Source: Vulcanimicrobiota bacterium (GTDB taxonomy: Bacteria > Vulcanimicrobiota > Vulcanimicrobiia > Vulcanimicrobiales > Vulcanimicrobiaceae). Taken from it: a stretch of 64,000 nucleotides of DNA. Made by a program: the position numbers and the translations under genes. Shown piece by piece: positions 1-10,276 of this stretch (position 1 is the stretch's first letter; every line of letters begins with the position of its first letter). The notes beneath the pieces are model-generated. The model was not told the DNA's origin. It made no database searches and worked only from the letters and a program-made list of their open reading frames with translations. Where the stretch lies: NCBI GenBank assembly GCA_027307235.1, contig DAHUXH010000008.1, positions 1 to 64,000 of the forward strand, given 5' to 3'.

Positions 1-168
1 ATCGATCGCGCCGCGCAGCCCGTCGGATGCCGCCCGCAGCGCCGCCGGACGCAATCCGGCGTAGAACGCATATCCCGCCGCGGCCAGCACCACGAAGATC
101 GCGATCCCGACCATGAGTTCGACCAGCGAGAACCCGGCTTGAGCCCGCGGTCGTTGTTGCAGCACCAT
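1..168 (-). CDS. Prepilin-like (type IV pilin/pseudopilin) protein, 3' part cut off by window edge
   Basis: The reverse strand reads from an ATG at 168 through MVLQQRPRAQAGFSLVELM and on into a hydrophobic helix. G-F-S-L-V-E-L is the class III prepilin peptidase cleavage and N-methylation motif, with the +5 Glu required for assembly. The product should therefore be a type IV pilin or type II secretion pseudopilin, cleaved after the Gly and inserted in the inner membrane. Only about 56 residues are visible, so major pilin, minor pilin and pseudopilin cannot be told apart. It lies 66 bp downstream of ppdK on the same strand. No strong Shine-Dalgarno precedes the ATG, which was chosen because it is the only ATG between the upstream stop and the motif. 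Confidence 0.75.
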   Translation of the reverse strand, partial: MVLQQRPRAQAGFSLVELMVGIAIFVVLAAAGYAFYAGLRPAALRAASDGLRGAID

Positions 169-234
169 CGCAACACGGTAATGCCCACAAGTCCCCGGTA
201 CGAAGACATGCGTTACGCGAAGGCGGCGCGGGGG

Positions 235-2907
<2,673 letters not shown>

Positions 2908-3031
2908 AGGCACGGGAGCTTCATCGCTCCGAGGTCTCACCCCCGTCTGCCGCGAGCGATTGGGACCTTGTGCACGGCAGTCGAAGCGGGTTCACGGCTG
3001 CTTGCGGGCCCTCCAGACCACGCCGCCGTGC

Positions 3032-4405
3032 CTACAAGCGTTCACCGAACATGCGCGCCAGTGCATCCGCGGAGATACGTTCCTGACGCATCGAGTCGCG
3101 TTCGCGCACGGTCACCGTGTTGTCGTCGAGCGATTCGTAGTCAACGGTCACGCAATAGGGCGTGCCGATCTCGTCCTGACGCCGATAGAGCTGACCGATA
3201 TTGCCTTCATCGTATTGTGTGCGATGGCGCACGCGCAGCGCAGCCTCGATACCACGCGCTTTCTCCACCAGGTCCGGCTTGTTGCGCGCCAGCGAAAACA
3301 CCGCCACCTGCACGGGAGCGATGGCAGGATGGAAACGCAAGACGGTGCGTTCCGTTTCCTTGCCATTAGGATCGACGCTCTTCTCGCGCTCGTAGGCGTC
3401 GATCAGGAACGTCAGCGTGGTGCGGTCCATCCCGGCGGAACTCTCGATCAACAGCGGTGTGTAATGCGCCTTGCTCGCTTCGTCGAAAAAGCGCAGGTCT
3501 TTCCCGGAGAGCCGCATGTGTGCATCGAGATCATAGGTGCCGCGGTGCGCAATCGATTCGAGTTCGCCCCATCCCCACGGGAAGTAGTACTCTACGTCGA
3601 TGCCGGCTTTCGCGTAATGCGGCCGTTCCTGCGCGGTGAGTTCGTAGAAGCGCAGGCGTTCGGGCCGCACGCCGTAACTCGCGTACCAGTCCTTGCGCCG
3701 ATCGACCCATTCAGCGAAAGCATCCATGTCGCGGCCGTCGTCCGGAACGAAATACTCCAGTTCGGCCTGTTCGAACTCGCGAATCCGAAACGTGAAGTTG
3801 CCGGGCGTGATCTCGTTGCGAAACGATTTGCCGATCTGCGCAATCCCGAACGGCGGGCGCTTGCGCGCGCTCTGATAGACGTTCTTGAAGTTTACGAAGA
3901 TGCCCTGAGCGGTCTCGGGCCGCAGATAGGCAACCGACGCGGTGTCCTCCGCCGGACCGATCGAGGTGCGCATCATCAAGTTGAAATTGCGCGGCTCGGT
4001 GAGCGAGTCTTTGGTTCCGCAATCCGGGCACTGAGAGGTGTCCGTCAAGTGGTCGTAGCGGAAACGGTGCTTGCAGGTTTTGCAGTCCACCATCCGATCG
4101 TGAAAGGCGTCGATATGTCCCGATGCCTTCCAGGTGAGCGGGTGCATGATGATCGACGAGTCAAACGCCACGACGTCGTCGCGCAGTTCGACGGTGTCAT
4201 GCCACCAAGCGTTCTTCACGTTGCGCTTGAGCACGGCGCCGAGCGGTCCATAATCGTAAAAGCCGTTGATGCCGCCGTAAATCTCGCTCGATTGGAAGAT
4301 AAAACCGCGGCGCTTTGCCAGCGCCGTGATCTCGTCCATTGTCACGTGTTGTTCGGGAGTTGCCGTTTCCATCGAGACCGGCTTTTCCAGGCCGGGCTCC
4401 GGCAC
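3032..4405 (-). CDS. glyS: Glycyl-tRNA synthetase, single-chain alpha2 type
   Basis: This class II synthetase charges tRNA-Gly with glycine and is of the one-polypeptide (archaeal/eukaryotic-like) type rather than the alpha2beta2 GlyQ/GlyS type. Visible are the N-terminal YGPLGAVLKRN segment, a CKTCKHRF...CPDCG zinc-binding insertion, RPETAQGIFVNFKNV, motif 2 around SFRNEITPGNFTFRIREFEQ, and a C-terminal anticodon-binding domain with PYCVTVDYESL. Length is 457 aa. The GTG at 4405 is the longest start; ATGs at 4372 and 4339 lie before the conserved region and are possible. No other translation gene is adjacent, so it is probably transcribed alone or with the small upstream secreted-protein gene. 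Confidence 0.95.
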   Translation of the reverse strand: MPEPGLEKPVSMETATPEQHVTMDEITALAKRRGFIFQSSEIYGGINGFYDYGPLGAVLKRNVKNAWWHDTVELRDDVVAFDSSIIMHPLTWKASGHIDAFHDRMVDCKTCKHRFRYDHLTDTSQCPDCGTKDSLTEPRNFNLMMRTSIGPAEDTASVAYLRPETAQGIFVNFKNVYQSARKRPPFGIAQIGKSFRNEITPGNFTFRIREFEQAELEYFVPDDGRDMDAFAEWVDRRKDWYASYGVRPERLRFYELTAQERPHYAKAGIDVEYYFPWGWGELESIAHRGTYDLDAHMRLSGKDLRFFDEASKAHYTPLLIESSAGMDRTTLTFLIDAYEREKSVDPNGKETERTVLRFHPAIAPVQVAVFSLARNKPDLVEKARGIEAALRVRHRTQYDEGNIGQLYRRQDEIGTPYCVTVDYESLDDNTVTVRERDSMRQERISADALARMFGERL

Positions 4406-4447
4406 CCTCGTTACCGCTTTACATGCCTTGGGTTACGCTCGCGCGCG

Positions 4448-5056
4448 CTAACGGCACGCGGCATTGTAGATCCGCAGCGCACACCAATCGGACGGTGGGA
4501 CGCCATGCTGGCGCATCTCAACGACACCCATCGCTCCGCCTCCATAGGCGACGAGCTTCCAAGCACCGTCGCGCCGCCGATACAGCGATTCTCCTCCGCC
4601 GCCGCCGTACCACGTGCCCATGGCCCAATCCCCGGCAACGACAACCGACGGCACCAGCGGTCCGCGCATCAATCGGCGCACGGCTTCGATCGCCGCCGGA
4701 GGGCCGGCATCTTTGCCTTCCCGGCACGGGCGCTCATCGCGCGGCCGAGGCATGTCTCGCATCAGCATGGTTTCAACGCGAGCGCCCAATGCATGCGAAT
4801 CCAGTCCGCAACGGAAGTTCAGCGCATCCAATGCCTGCCATCCAAATGAGAAATGCTCAACGAGGATCGGAAAAGTGACCGCGGCGCTCTCCATCATTCC
4901 CCCGCTCGTGAGAACGGTCGCGTACGAACCCACGCGATTCACGCGCAGAACCACCGGCGGCTTTTTCAGACCGCGATGAACGGCCGAGATTGCGGCGCCC
5001 TGCGGCGTCGCAGCATAATTGTGAAACGCGACGAGCGCCAAGGATGCCAGCAACAT
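4448..5056 (-). CDS. Secreted protein of unknown function
   Basis: The 202-residue product is not recognised. It starts with a short hydrophobic stretch (MLLASLALVAFHNYAA) that could be a signal peptide or anchor. The body has a Gly-rich WYGGGGGESLYRRRDGAWKL segment and Cys residues at RCGLD, RPCREG, WCAL and AACR, which could form disulfides outside the cytoplasm. A strong Shine-Dalgarno (GGGAGG, 9 nt before the ATG) supports both the start and the reality of the gene. It is the last minus-strand gene before the RNA-like region at 5.1-5.5 kb and lies 42 bp upstream of glyS. A Trp/Gly-rich lysozyme-like or beta-barrel fold is conceivable, but I see no diagnostic motif. Confidence 0.7.
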   Translation of the reverse strand: MLLASLALVAFHNYAATPQGAAISAVHRGLKKPPVVLRVNRVGSYATVLTSGGMMESAAVTFPILVEHFSFGWQALDALNFRCGLDSHALGARVETMLMRDMPRPRDERPCREGKDAGPPAAIEAVRRLMRGPLVPSVVVAGDWAMGTWYGGGGGESLYRRRDGAWKLVAYGGGAMGVVEMRQHGVPPSDWCALRIYNAACR

Positions 5057-5180
5057 GAATCACACCCTCCCGGAGATTTAGCAGTCCTGAGCAACGATCT
5101 ATCTCAGGGCTGCGCTTTTTCCTTGCAGCCTACGAAGCCCTTGATCTCCGTAACGACAAAGCGCGAGGCGCCGCGGCTTT

Positions 5181-5225
5181 ATGCGCTTTGGGCTGCATCT
5201 CTGCTCGTAGCTGTTTGCAAGTCAT
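5181..5225 (-). pseudogene. Detached copy of the rlmN 3' end
   Basis: The reverse strand from an ATG at 5225 encodes MTCKQLRAEMQPKAH, nearly the C-terminus of the RlmN encoded at 5515-6612 (ACGQLRAETQPKAH). The 41 bases 5181-5221 match 5527-5567 at 32 positions. Four of the six differing codons are synonymous, which is how a once-functional C-terminus diverges. The fragment includes the position of the C-terminal catalytic Cys. The frame continues with unrelated residues to a TAG at 5130. It is probably a relic from a duplication or from an element that integrated at the rlmN 3' end. Expression is unlikely. Confidence 0.6.
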
Positions 5226-5287
5226 CGGACAACTCGAAGGGTACATTTCCCTTGCCGAATGCACATCGCGCGTGATGGATCACGGCT

Positions 5288-5359
5288 GGGGCGTCTCGAT
5301 GGTGTCGACTGAAGGCTTGATACACCTCTCAGCACCGGGTTCGATTCCCGGACGCTCCA
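5288..5359 (+). ncRNA. tRNA-like / tmRNA-like element (72 nt)
   Basis: Bases 5288-5294 (GGGGCGT) pair with 5352-5358 (ACGCTCC) as a 7-bp acceptor stem with one G-T pair, followed by discriminator A5359. Bases 5335-5351 (CCGGGTTCGATTCCCGG) form a perfect T arm. After the 5' acceptor strand comes TGGTGTCGAC, very close to the tmRNA D-loop hallmark TGGTTTCGAC. Instead of a tmRNA mRNA-like domain there is only a short stem (5309-5315 with 5325-5332, one bulge) closed by a 9-nt loop. A standard tRNA cloverleaf fits poorly: position 8 is C, the D stem is doubtful and the anticodon stem has mismatches. No encoded CCA follows. Best reading: the tRNA-like domain of a reduced or deleted ssrA, or a degenerate tRNA. 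Confidence 0.45.
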
Positions 5360-5427
5360 GCCGCCGCGGTTCTAGCCGTTGCGAAGTCGTCGCAGATATG
5401 CTATCGTCGGCAATGTATCAAGCCTTC
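5311..5427. repeat. 14-bp perfect inverted repeat spanning the tRNA-like element
   Basis: Bases 5311-5324 (GAAGGCTTGATACA) and 5414-5427 (TGTATCAAGCCTTC) are exact reverse complements. The left arm covers the internal stem and loop of the tRNA-like element. Pairing with the right arm would therefore compete with the tRNA-like fold. Confidence 0.7.
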
Positions 5428-5445
5428 GGTTCACATCGAAACGCA

Positions 5446-5482
5446 CGAGGCGCTGCAGCAATGCAGCGCCTCGTTTTGTTTT
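5446..5482 (+). terminator. Strong rho-independent terminator (plus strand)
   Basis: Bases 5446-5457 (CGAGGCGCTGCA) pair perfectly with 5462-5473 around a GCAA tetraloop, followed by TTTTGTTTT. The T-run is only on the plus-strand side, so it ends a plus-strand transcript. The only plus-strand candidate upstream is the RNA-like element at 5288. It is not placed to serve rlmN, which is on the other strand. Confidence 0.85.
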
Positions 5483-5514
5483 GTCGCGCGAGCGCCTCAT
5501 GCGCCTTTGGTCGT

Positions 5515-6612
5515 TCAGCGCGATGCGTGCGCCTTGGGCTGAGTCTCTGCTCGTAATTGTCCGCAGGCGGCGGCGATGTCGCGGCCCATGTTCTGGCGGA
5601 CGGTCGTCGGAACGCCGGCCTTGTCGAGAATCGCTGCGAACTCCCAGATGCGCGGGTCGGGCGTTCCCGCGAACGGCGCGTCCGGCGTCGAGTTGTACGG
5701 AATTAAGTTGACGTGGTAGAGATGTCCCGCCATGAGCCGCGCAAGCTCGTGCGCGCACGTGTCGCTGTCGTTGACGTCGCGCAGCATCACGTATTCGAAG
5801 AACACCTTGCGGTTGGTCTTGGCCACATAGCGCGCGCACGCGGCCATCAGCTCGGAGACGGGGAACTTGCGGTTCACCGGCATGATCTGCGAGCGCAGAG
5901 TATCGTTCGGAGCATGCAGCGAGATCGCGAGATTGACTTGAACACCCTCGTCAGCGAAGCGGTCGATCTTGTCGACCAGGCCGACCGTCGAGATCGTGAT
6001 GTGGCGAGAACCCAACCCAAAACCCTGACCGTCGTTGAGCAACGCGACTGCGTCCATCACGGCATCGTAGTTGTGAAACGGTTCGCCCATGCCCATGAAA
6101 ACGATATTGGTGATACGCTTACCGCGCACGGCGACGTCGCGCGCGAAGTAGCGGGCTTGGTCAAAGATTTCGGTGGCCGTCAAATTGCGGGTGTAGCCCG
6201 CTTGGCCGGTGGAGCAGAACGCGCAGGCGAAGGCACAGCCGGCCTGCGAGGAGATACACACGGTCGTGCGGTCGCCGTGATGCTCCATCAGCACGGCTTC
6301 GACCTCGCTGCCGTCGCGCAAGCGAAAGAGACCCTTGGTGGTCTGGCGATCGTTCGAATGCTGAACGGCTACCGGCTCGACCGCGTCAAACCCGAAACCC
6401 GCCTCGGCCAGCGACGCGCGCAGTTCTTTGGGGAGGGTGGTCACCGCGTCCACGCTTGCCGCCAGCTCCTTGGTCGCCGCACGGTAGAGCTGCGTCAAGC
6501 GAAACGGCTTCAACTCAAAGCGTTGCGAGAAGCTGTCGATATCGGAAAATCCGGCGCGGCTGATCTTGTCGGTCAGCCAAATGGCGCGCGCATCACGGGT
6601 CACGGCGCGCAT
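5515..6612 (-). CDS. rlmN: Dual-specificity 23S rRNA/tRNA adenine-C2 methyltransferase
   Basis: This radical SAM enzyme methylates C2 of A2503 in 23S rRNA and A37 of some tRNAs through a methyl-Cys intermediate. The 365-residue protein carries the RlmN-type CxxxCxxC cluster (CAFACAFC), the GMGEPFHNYD segment, the ISLHAPND motif and the C-terminal AACGQL with the catalytic Cys. It lies 4 bp downstream of the uracil-DNA glycosylase gene, so the udg/rlmN pair and YbjQ gene probably form one transcript. Its last 14 codons are partly duplicated at 5181-5225. The start at 6612 gives a normal N-terminus. Confidence 0.96.
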   Translation of the reverse strand: MRAVTRDARAIWLTDKISRAGFSDIDSFSQRFELKPFRLTQLYRAATKELAASVDAVTTLPKELRASLAEAGFGFDAVEPVAVQHSNDRQTTKGLFRLRDGSEVEAVLMEHHGDRTTVCISSQAGCAFACAFCSTGQAGYTRNLTATEIFDQARYFARDVAVRGKRITNIVFMGMGEPFHNYDAVMDAVALLNDGQGFGLGSRHITISTVGLVDKIDRFADEGVQVNLAISLHAPNDTLRSQIMPVNRKFPVSELMAACARYVAKTNRKVFFEYVMLRDVNDSDTCAHELARLMAGHLYHVNLIPYNSTPDAPFAGTPDPRIWEFAAILDKAGVPTTVRQNMGRDIAAACGQLRAETQPKAHASR

Positions 6613-6616
6613 TGTA

Positions 6617-7276
6617 TCACATGCCGGTCTGGGCCGGCTCGCCTGCGGCGCGCGTGTGGGCGATCTGGTCGAGGCGGGCGCGGACGGCCTTGAGATCCTC
6701 CCAGACCAGCCGCTTGGTTTGAGTGAGAGCCATCCCGCCTTGGCGCAGCACGTAGGCGGGGTGGAATGTGACCATCATCGGGATGCCGTGCGGCCCGTCG
6801 TACCAACGCCCGCGCATCCTGGTGATCTGGAAGTCTTGACCCAAGAATGACTTCGCGGCCGGTGCTCCGAGCGCCAGGATGACGTCAGGGCGGACGATCT
6901 CGATTTGCTCGTCGAGGAACGGACGGCAATTCGCCATCTCCTGCGGAGTCGGCGGCCGGTTGCGCAAGCGCCCGCCGTCATCGAGCGTCGGCCGGCACTT
7001 GACCGTGTTGCAGATATAGACGTCTTCGCGCGCAAGACCGATCGCAGCGATCATCTTGTCGAGCAACTCGCCGGCGCGGCCGACGAACGGGCGGCCGAGC
7101 CGATCTTCGGTCTCGCCGGGGCCTTCGCCCACGAGCATCAACCGCGCGCACGGATCGCCTTCGCCGTATACGTTGTTGCGCCGCAGCGACCCGATCGCGC
7201 ACAGGCGGCACGCGTCCGCGCGAGCCGCGGCATGCTGCAACAGGCGCTCCCGGCGCGCGCGTTCCTCCAGACTCAC
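6617..7276 (-). CDS. Uracil-DNA glycosylase, family 4 (Fe-S)
   Basis: This base-excision repair enzyme removes uracil from DNA. The 219-aa product has the family 4 motif A (GEGPGETEDRLGRPFVG), the C-terminal HPAYVLR motif, and four Cys placed as [4Fe-4S] ligands (CRLC near the N-terminus, NTVKC, and ANC before the central helix). The arrangement matches the thermophile-type UDGa, which is also common in mesophilic Gram-positive and candidate-phylum bacteria. Its start overlaps the stop of the upstream YbjQ gene by 4 bp (ATGA), indicating translational coupling. Confidence 0.93.
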   Translation of the reverse strand: MSLEERARRERLLQHAAARADACRLCAIGSLRRNNVYGEGDPCARLMLVGEGPGETEDRLGRPFVGRAGELLDKMIAAIGLAREDVYICNTVKCRPTLDDGGRLRNRPPTPQEMANCRPFLDEQIEIVRPDVILALGAPAAKSFLGQDFQITRMRGRWYDGPHGIPMMVTFHPAYVLRQGGMALTQTKRLVWEDLKAVRARLDQIAHTRAAGEPAQTGM

Positions 7277-7617
7277 TGCGCGTGCTCCTCGGGTGCGATG
7301 ATGACCGCTTCACCGAATGCGACGACCACACAATCTCCGTCTGCGCCCTCGGTGACGTGGAACTGCAGATCGATGACGGCGTTTGCGCCGAGTTGGTCGC
7401 CGCGTTCGCGCATCTCGCGCAAGGCGGGTTCGCGCAGACGTTCGGCGTCGGTGACCATCGCGGTCGGTGCGAGCCCAATCAGCATGCCGAGACTGCGAAA
7501 CGTGGCCTGCAAGCGACTTCCCGGCTGCGACGCGCGCCCCGAGACATACCCGAGCGACCTCACGACGCGATAGGCGGTGAGATCGCGAAAGGTGACGACG
7601 TCATTCGTGGCGATCAC
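7273..7617 (-). CDS. YbjQ/UPF0145 family protein
   Basis: The 114-aa protein has the YbjQ family features: an N-terminal LGYVSGRA strand, a central helix with REMRERGDQLGANAVIDLQF, and a C-terminal FGEAVII strand. Family members form small pentameric or decameric barrels of unclear function and have been called putative heavy-metal-binding domains. The gene leads the minus-strand transcript into the uracil-DNA glycosylase (4-bp overlap). It is divergent from the GT9 gene across a 45-bp gap that must hold both promoters. Confidence 0.85.
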   Translation of the reverse strand: MIATNDVVTFRDLTAYRVVRSLGYVSGRASQPGSRLQATFRSLGMLIGLAPTAMVTDAERLREPALREMRERGDQLGANAVIDLQFHVTEGADGDCVVVAFGEAVIIAPEEHAQ

Positions 7618-7662
7618 CGGCAGGCGTCTGCCATCGCGGTGCGGGAACCACGCTCAAGGATC

Positions 7663-8652
7663 ATGTCCGAAAATTCACCGTCGGCGCTCCTCATCCGCCT
7701 CGACGCGATCGGCGATGCTTTGGCGTTGGTGCCGCTGCTCGCCGCGCTGCGCGAACGTTCGATTCCGGTTGACGTCATCTTGCGCGAACACAACCGCGAC
7801 GTGTTCGCTTCGCACGCGGTCCGCTCCGTCGAAGTCGCCCCGTTCCGCCTGCGTGACGAATCGCGCGCGAATCACGCGGCGATCGAGCGATTCGGCGCGC
7901 ACTTGCGCGAACGCGAGTACACGCACGCGCTGATCGCCACCGAGGATCCGAGCGGGTACCGCCTCGCGGCAGCCGCCGGCGCGCCTGAACGCATCGGCTT
8001 CGACAACGGCTGGGGCAAACCGCTCAAGACCCTTTGGATTTCGCGCATGGTCACAACCGCGATCCATCGCAGCGCCGGGCTCGATCCGCGCGCGCCGCAC
8101 GAGTGCGCGGTGCTTTTCGAACTCGGGCGATCGTTGCTGCCGCCCGGCAGCATGCCGTCGACCGACCCCGCGCGTTTGCGTCCGCTCGTGCTCGATGCCG
8201 AACCCGCTCGCGATGCACGCGTCGCCTTTCAAGTCACCGACAAGTGGACGCGGCTGGGTTTTCCCGTCGAGCAGGTCGCGTCGCTGGCGCGCGCGGCGAT
8301 CGACGCAGGCATGAGCATGCGCTTCATCTCGTCGCAGAGCGAGTCGGCATTCGCCGATGAATTTTCGCGGGCGGCTGAGCTACCCGTCGAGCGCTTCGCA
8401 CATCTGTCGGATTGGAAAGCGGCGATCGCCGGCTCGCGCGCGCTCGTGGCGCCGGACTCCGGGGCGCTGCACGTCGCCGGCATGACCGGCGTACCGACTC
8501 TCGCGATCTTCGCTGCGCAGCGCCACGCGCAGCGCCAAACGGCGCGCTGGCGACCGTGGAGCGGCCGCTCCGTACCCATCGCGCTGCGTGCAGCCGAGTG
8601 GAACTCCGCGTCGCTCGTGCGCGCGCTCGCTGATCTGTTACGCTCCAGCTAG
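7663..8652 (+). CDS. Glycosyltransferase family 9 (heptosyltransferase-like)
   Basis: The 329-residue GT-B fold protein opens with LLIRLDAIGDALALVPLLAALR, the N-terminal signature of ADP-heptose:LPS heptosyltransferases. It has the C-terminal donor-site region ALVAPDSGALHVAGMTGVPTL, where family members carry D-S-G-x-x-H. The expected role is transfer of a sugar, often a heptose, onto a cell-surface glycolipid at the inner membrane, which supports a diderm envelope. The start at 7663 follows AAGGA by a few bases and matches the family N-terminus; the frame is open further upstream but without homology. Its 3' end overlaps convergent prfB by 15 bp. The sugar and acceptor are unknown. Confidence 0.88.
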   Translation: MSENSPSALLIRLDAIGDALALVPLLAALRERSIPVDVILREHNRDVFASHAVRSVEVAPFRLRDESRANHAAIERFGAHLREREYTHALIATEDPSGYRLAAAAGAPERIGFDNGWGKPLKTLWISRMVTTAIHRSAGLDPRAPHECAVLFELGRSLLPPGSMPSTDPARLRPLVLDAEPARDARVAFQVTDKWTRLGFPVEQVASLARAAIDAGMSMRFISSQSESAFADEFSRAAELPVERFAHLSDWKAAIAGSRALVAPDSGALHVAGMTGVPTLAIFAAQRHAQRQTARWRPWSGRSVPIALRAAEWNSASLVRALADLLRSS

Positions 8653-9748
8653 ACTGCGTCCGCGCTGCAGATACGGCCAAATGAATTGGTCGATGTCGCC
8701 GTCGAGCACAGCTTCGGTATTGCCGGTCTCGACTTCGGTGCGGTGGTCCTTGACCAGCCGGTACGGTGCGAGCACGTACGAGCGGATTTGCGATCCCCAC
8801 TCGTTGGCTTGCCGCTCGCCTCGCAACTCGCTCAAGCGTTGATCGCGTTCTTCGGCCATGCGCTGCACCAGCCGCGCACGCAAAATGTTCATCGCGACGT
8901 CGCGATTTTGCGCTTGCGAGCGTTCCTGCTGCGATGCGACGATGAGTCCCGACGGAATATGAATGATGCGCACCGCTGACTCGGTCTTGTTGACGTACTG
9001 ACCGCCCGCGCCGCCGGATTTGAACGTCTCGACACGCACGTCTTCCGGTTTGATCACCACGTCGAGATCCTCTCCGGCTTCGATCTCGGGAACGACGTCG
9101 ACGGCCGCGAACGACGTGTGCCGCCGATGCGCCGCATCGAACGGCGACATGCGCACCAGGCGGTGGACGCCGCGCTCGCTCTCCAACATGCCATACGCGT
9201 TGCGCCCGCGCACGAAGAAGGTGATCGACTTCAATCCCGCCTCTTCAGCGGGCGATTCATCGACGATCTGCGTGGAGAAACCCTTGGTTTCGGCCCAGCG
9301 CAGGTACATGCGCGCCAGCATCGCCGTCCAGTCAGCGGCGTCGACGCCGCCTGCACCGGCGAAGATCGACAGGATCGCTCCATGCGAGTCGAACTCGCCG
9401 CTGAAGTTGGCCGCCATCTCCAGCGCCTCGAGATCGCGTTCGGCGGAAGCGATCTGTGCGTCGATCTCGGCGCCGGCCGCCGGATCGTCGGCGAAGAGTT
9501 CGATCATTTCCCGCGCATCGCGCAACGCGCGGTCGATCGCATCGATGCGGCCGGCCTCCTCGCGTAGATCGGCGAGTTGTTTCATGGTCCGCTGCGCGGC
9601 GTCGGGATCGTTCCAGAAACCGTCGGCCTGCGAGCGCGACGAGAGTTCAGCTATCGAGCGGCGCTTCCCGGCATCGTCAAAGACGCTCCTTGACGGCGTT
9701 GAGCCGTTCGGTTAGGCGCGCGATGATCGTGAGTTGCGAATCGCTCAT
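8638..9748 (-). CDS. prfB: Peptide chain release factor 2, with programmed +1 frameshift
   Basis: RF2 releases peptides at UGA and UAA. The main frame has the stop-recognition S-P-F (RMSPFDAAHRRH) and GGQ loop (SGGAGGQYVNKTES). The gene starts upstream in another frame: ATG at 9748 encodes MSDSQLTIIARLTERLNAVK then E-R-L, and stops at TGA (9677-9679) in CTTTGAC, preceded by the SD-like AGGAG. Shifting +1 continues as DDAGKRRSIAELSSRSQADG then FWNDPDAAQRTMKQL. That is the missing RF2 N-terminal domain, giving 369 aa. Annotating from ATG 9585 would lose about 55 residues. The frameshift autoregulates RF2 level because poor UGA termination favours the shift. The start at 9748 has a weak SD. Confidence 0.95.
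9676..9690 (-). promoter_or_regulatory. RF2 autoregulatory +1 frameshift site
   Basis: On the minus strand the order is AGGAGCG, T, CTTTGAC. The internal SD-like AGGAG lies three bases before the CTT slippery codon and the in-frame UGA, followed by the classic C. This is the same layout as the E. coli prfB site. The frames on either side encode the two halves of RF2. Confidence 0.93.
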
Positions 9749-9853
9749 GGTCGCGCTCGCTTCTGCGCGATCGGACCTCGCCCTTTCCGAAAGCCGTGCG
9801 GCGCGTGAACGATCGGCAAATTCTCTTTTGCCCCATCGGAGCGTCACACGACT

Positions 9854-10258
9854 ATGAACGTTCTCACTCAAAACCTAGCCGCGCCCGGCATCGCCGAGCC
9901 GTCGTTCAACCCTGAAGCGGCCTCGGGCATGGGCAGCGCGGCCAACGCCGCCGCTCCCTTCTCTCCCGGACTACGCAGCGACATCATCACGCAGCCGGCA
10001 CCGCCATGGCTCACGCTCGGGCCCGGATCGGGAGAAAACACCGAAACGCCCTTCAATCCGATCGCTGCGATCGTGGGGCTGCTCCAGCAGTTCATGCAGA
10101 TGCTCGGATCATTCTTTGGCGGCGGCTCCTTCGTCAACCCGTACATGCCGCAGCCGATCCCGACGCCGCAGCCCCCGGTCGAGCTCCCTCGGTACCAGGT
10201 CGACAGCGAGTTGGGAGCTGTGTCAAGTTTCGGCAAGAGCGAGAGGATGGAATTCTGA
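9854..10258 (+). CDS. Proline-rich protein of unknown function
   Basis: The 134-residue product is not recognised. It is rich in Pro, Ala and Gly, with one hydrophobic amphipathic segment (PIAAIVGLLQQFMQMLGSFF) followed by a glycine turn and a polyproline stretch (YMPQPIPTPQPPVELP). There is no signal peptide and no catalytic motif. The start follows TCGGAGCG, a plausible ribosome-binding site. It is divergent from prfB (105 bp between starts) and 18 bp ahead of the aspartyl protease gene on the same strand, so the two may be co-transcribed. It might be a scaffold or surface protein, but that is speculation. Confidence 0.6.
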   Translation: MNVLTQNLAAPGIAEPSFNPEAASGMGSAANAAAPFSPGLRSDIITQPAPPWLTLGPGSGENTETPFNPIAAIVGLLQQFMQMLGSFFGGGSFVNPYMPQPIPTPQPPVELPRYQVDSELGAVSSFGKSERMEF

Positions 10259-10276
10259 GGCGGGAAAGCCCCGCTC

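Noticed and set aside
5057-5287. Coding potential on the plus strand ahead of the RNA element (frame 4853-5275)
   Set aside because: Most of it is antisense to the secreted-protein gene, there is no SD-linked start and the last part overlaps the rlmN fragment; no family is recognisable.
5288-5359. Conventional tRNA gene, possibly tRNA-Ile (GAT in the loop)
   Set aside because: Position 8 is C, the D stem is not convincing and two of five anticodon-stem pairs fail; the tmRNA D-loop hallmark fits better.
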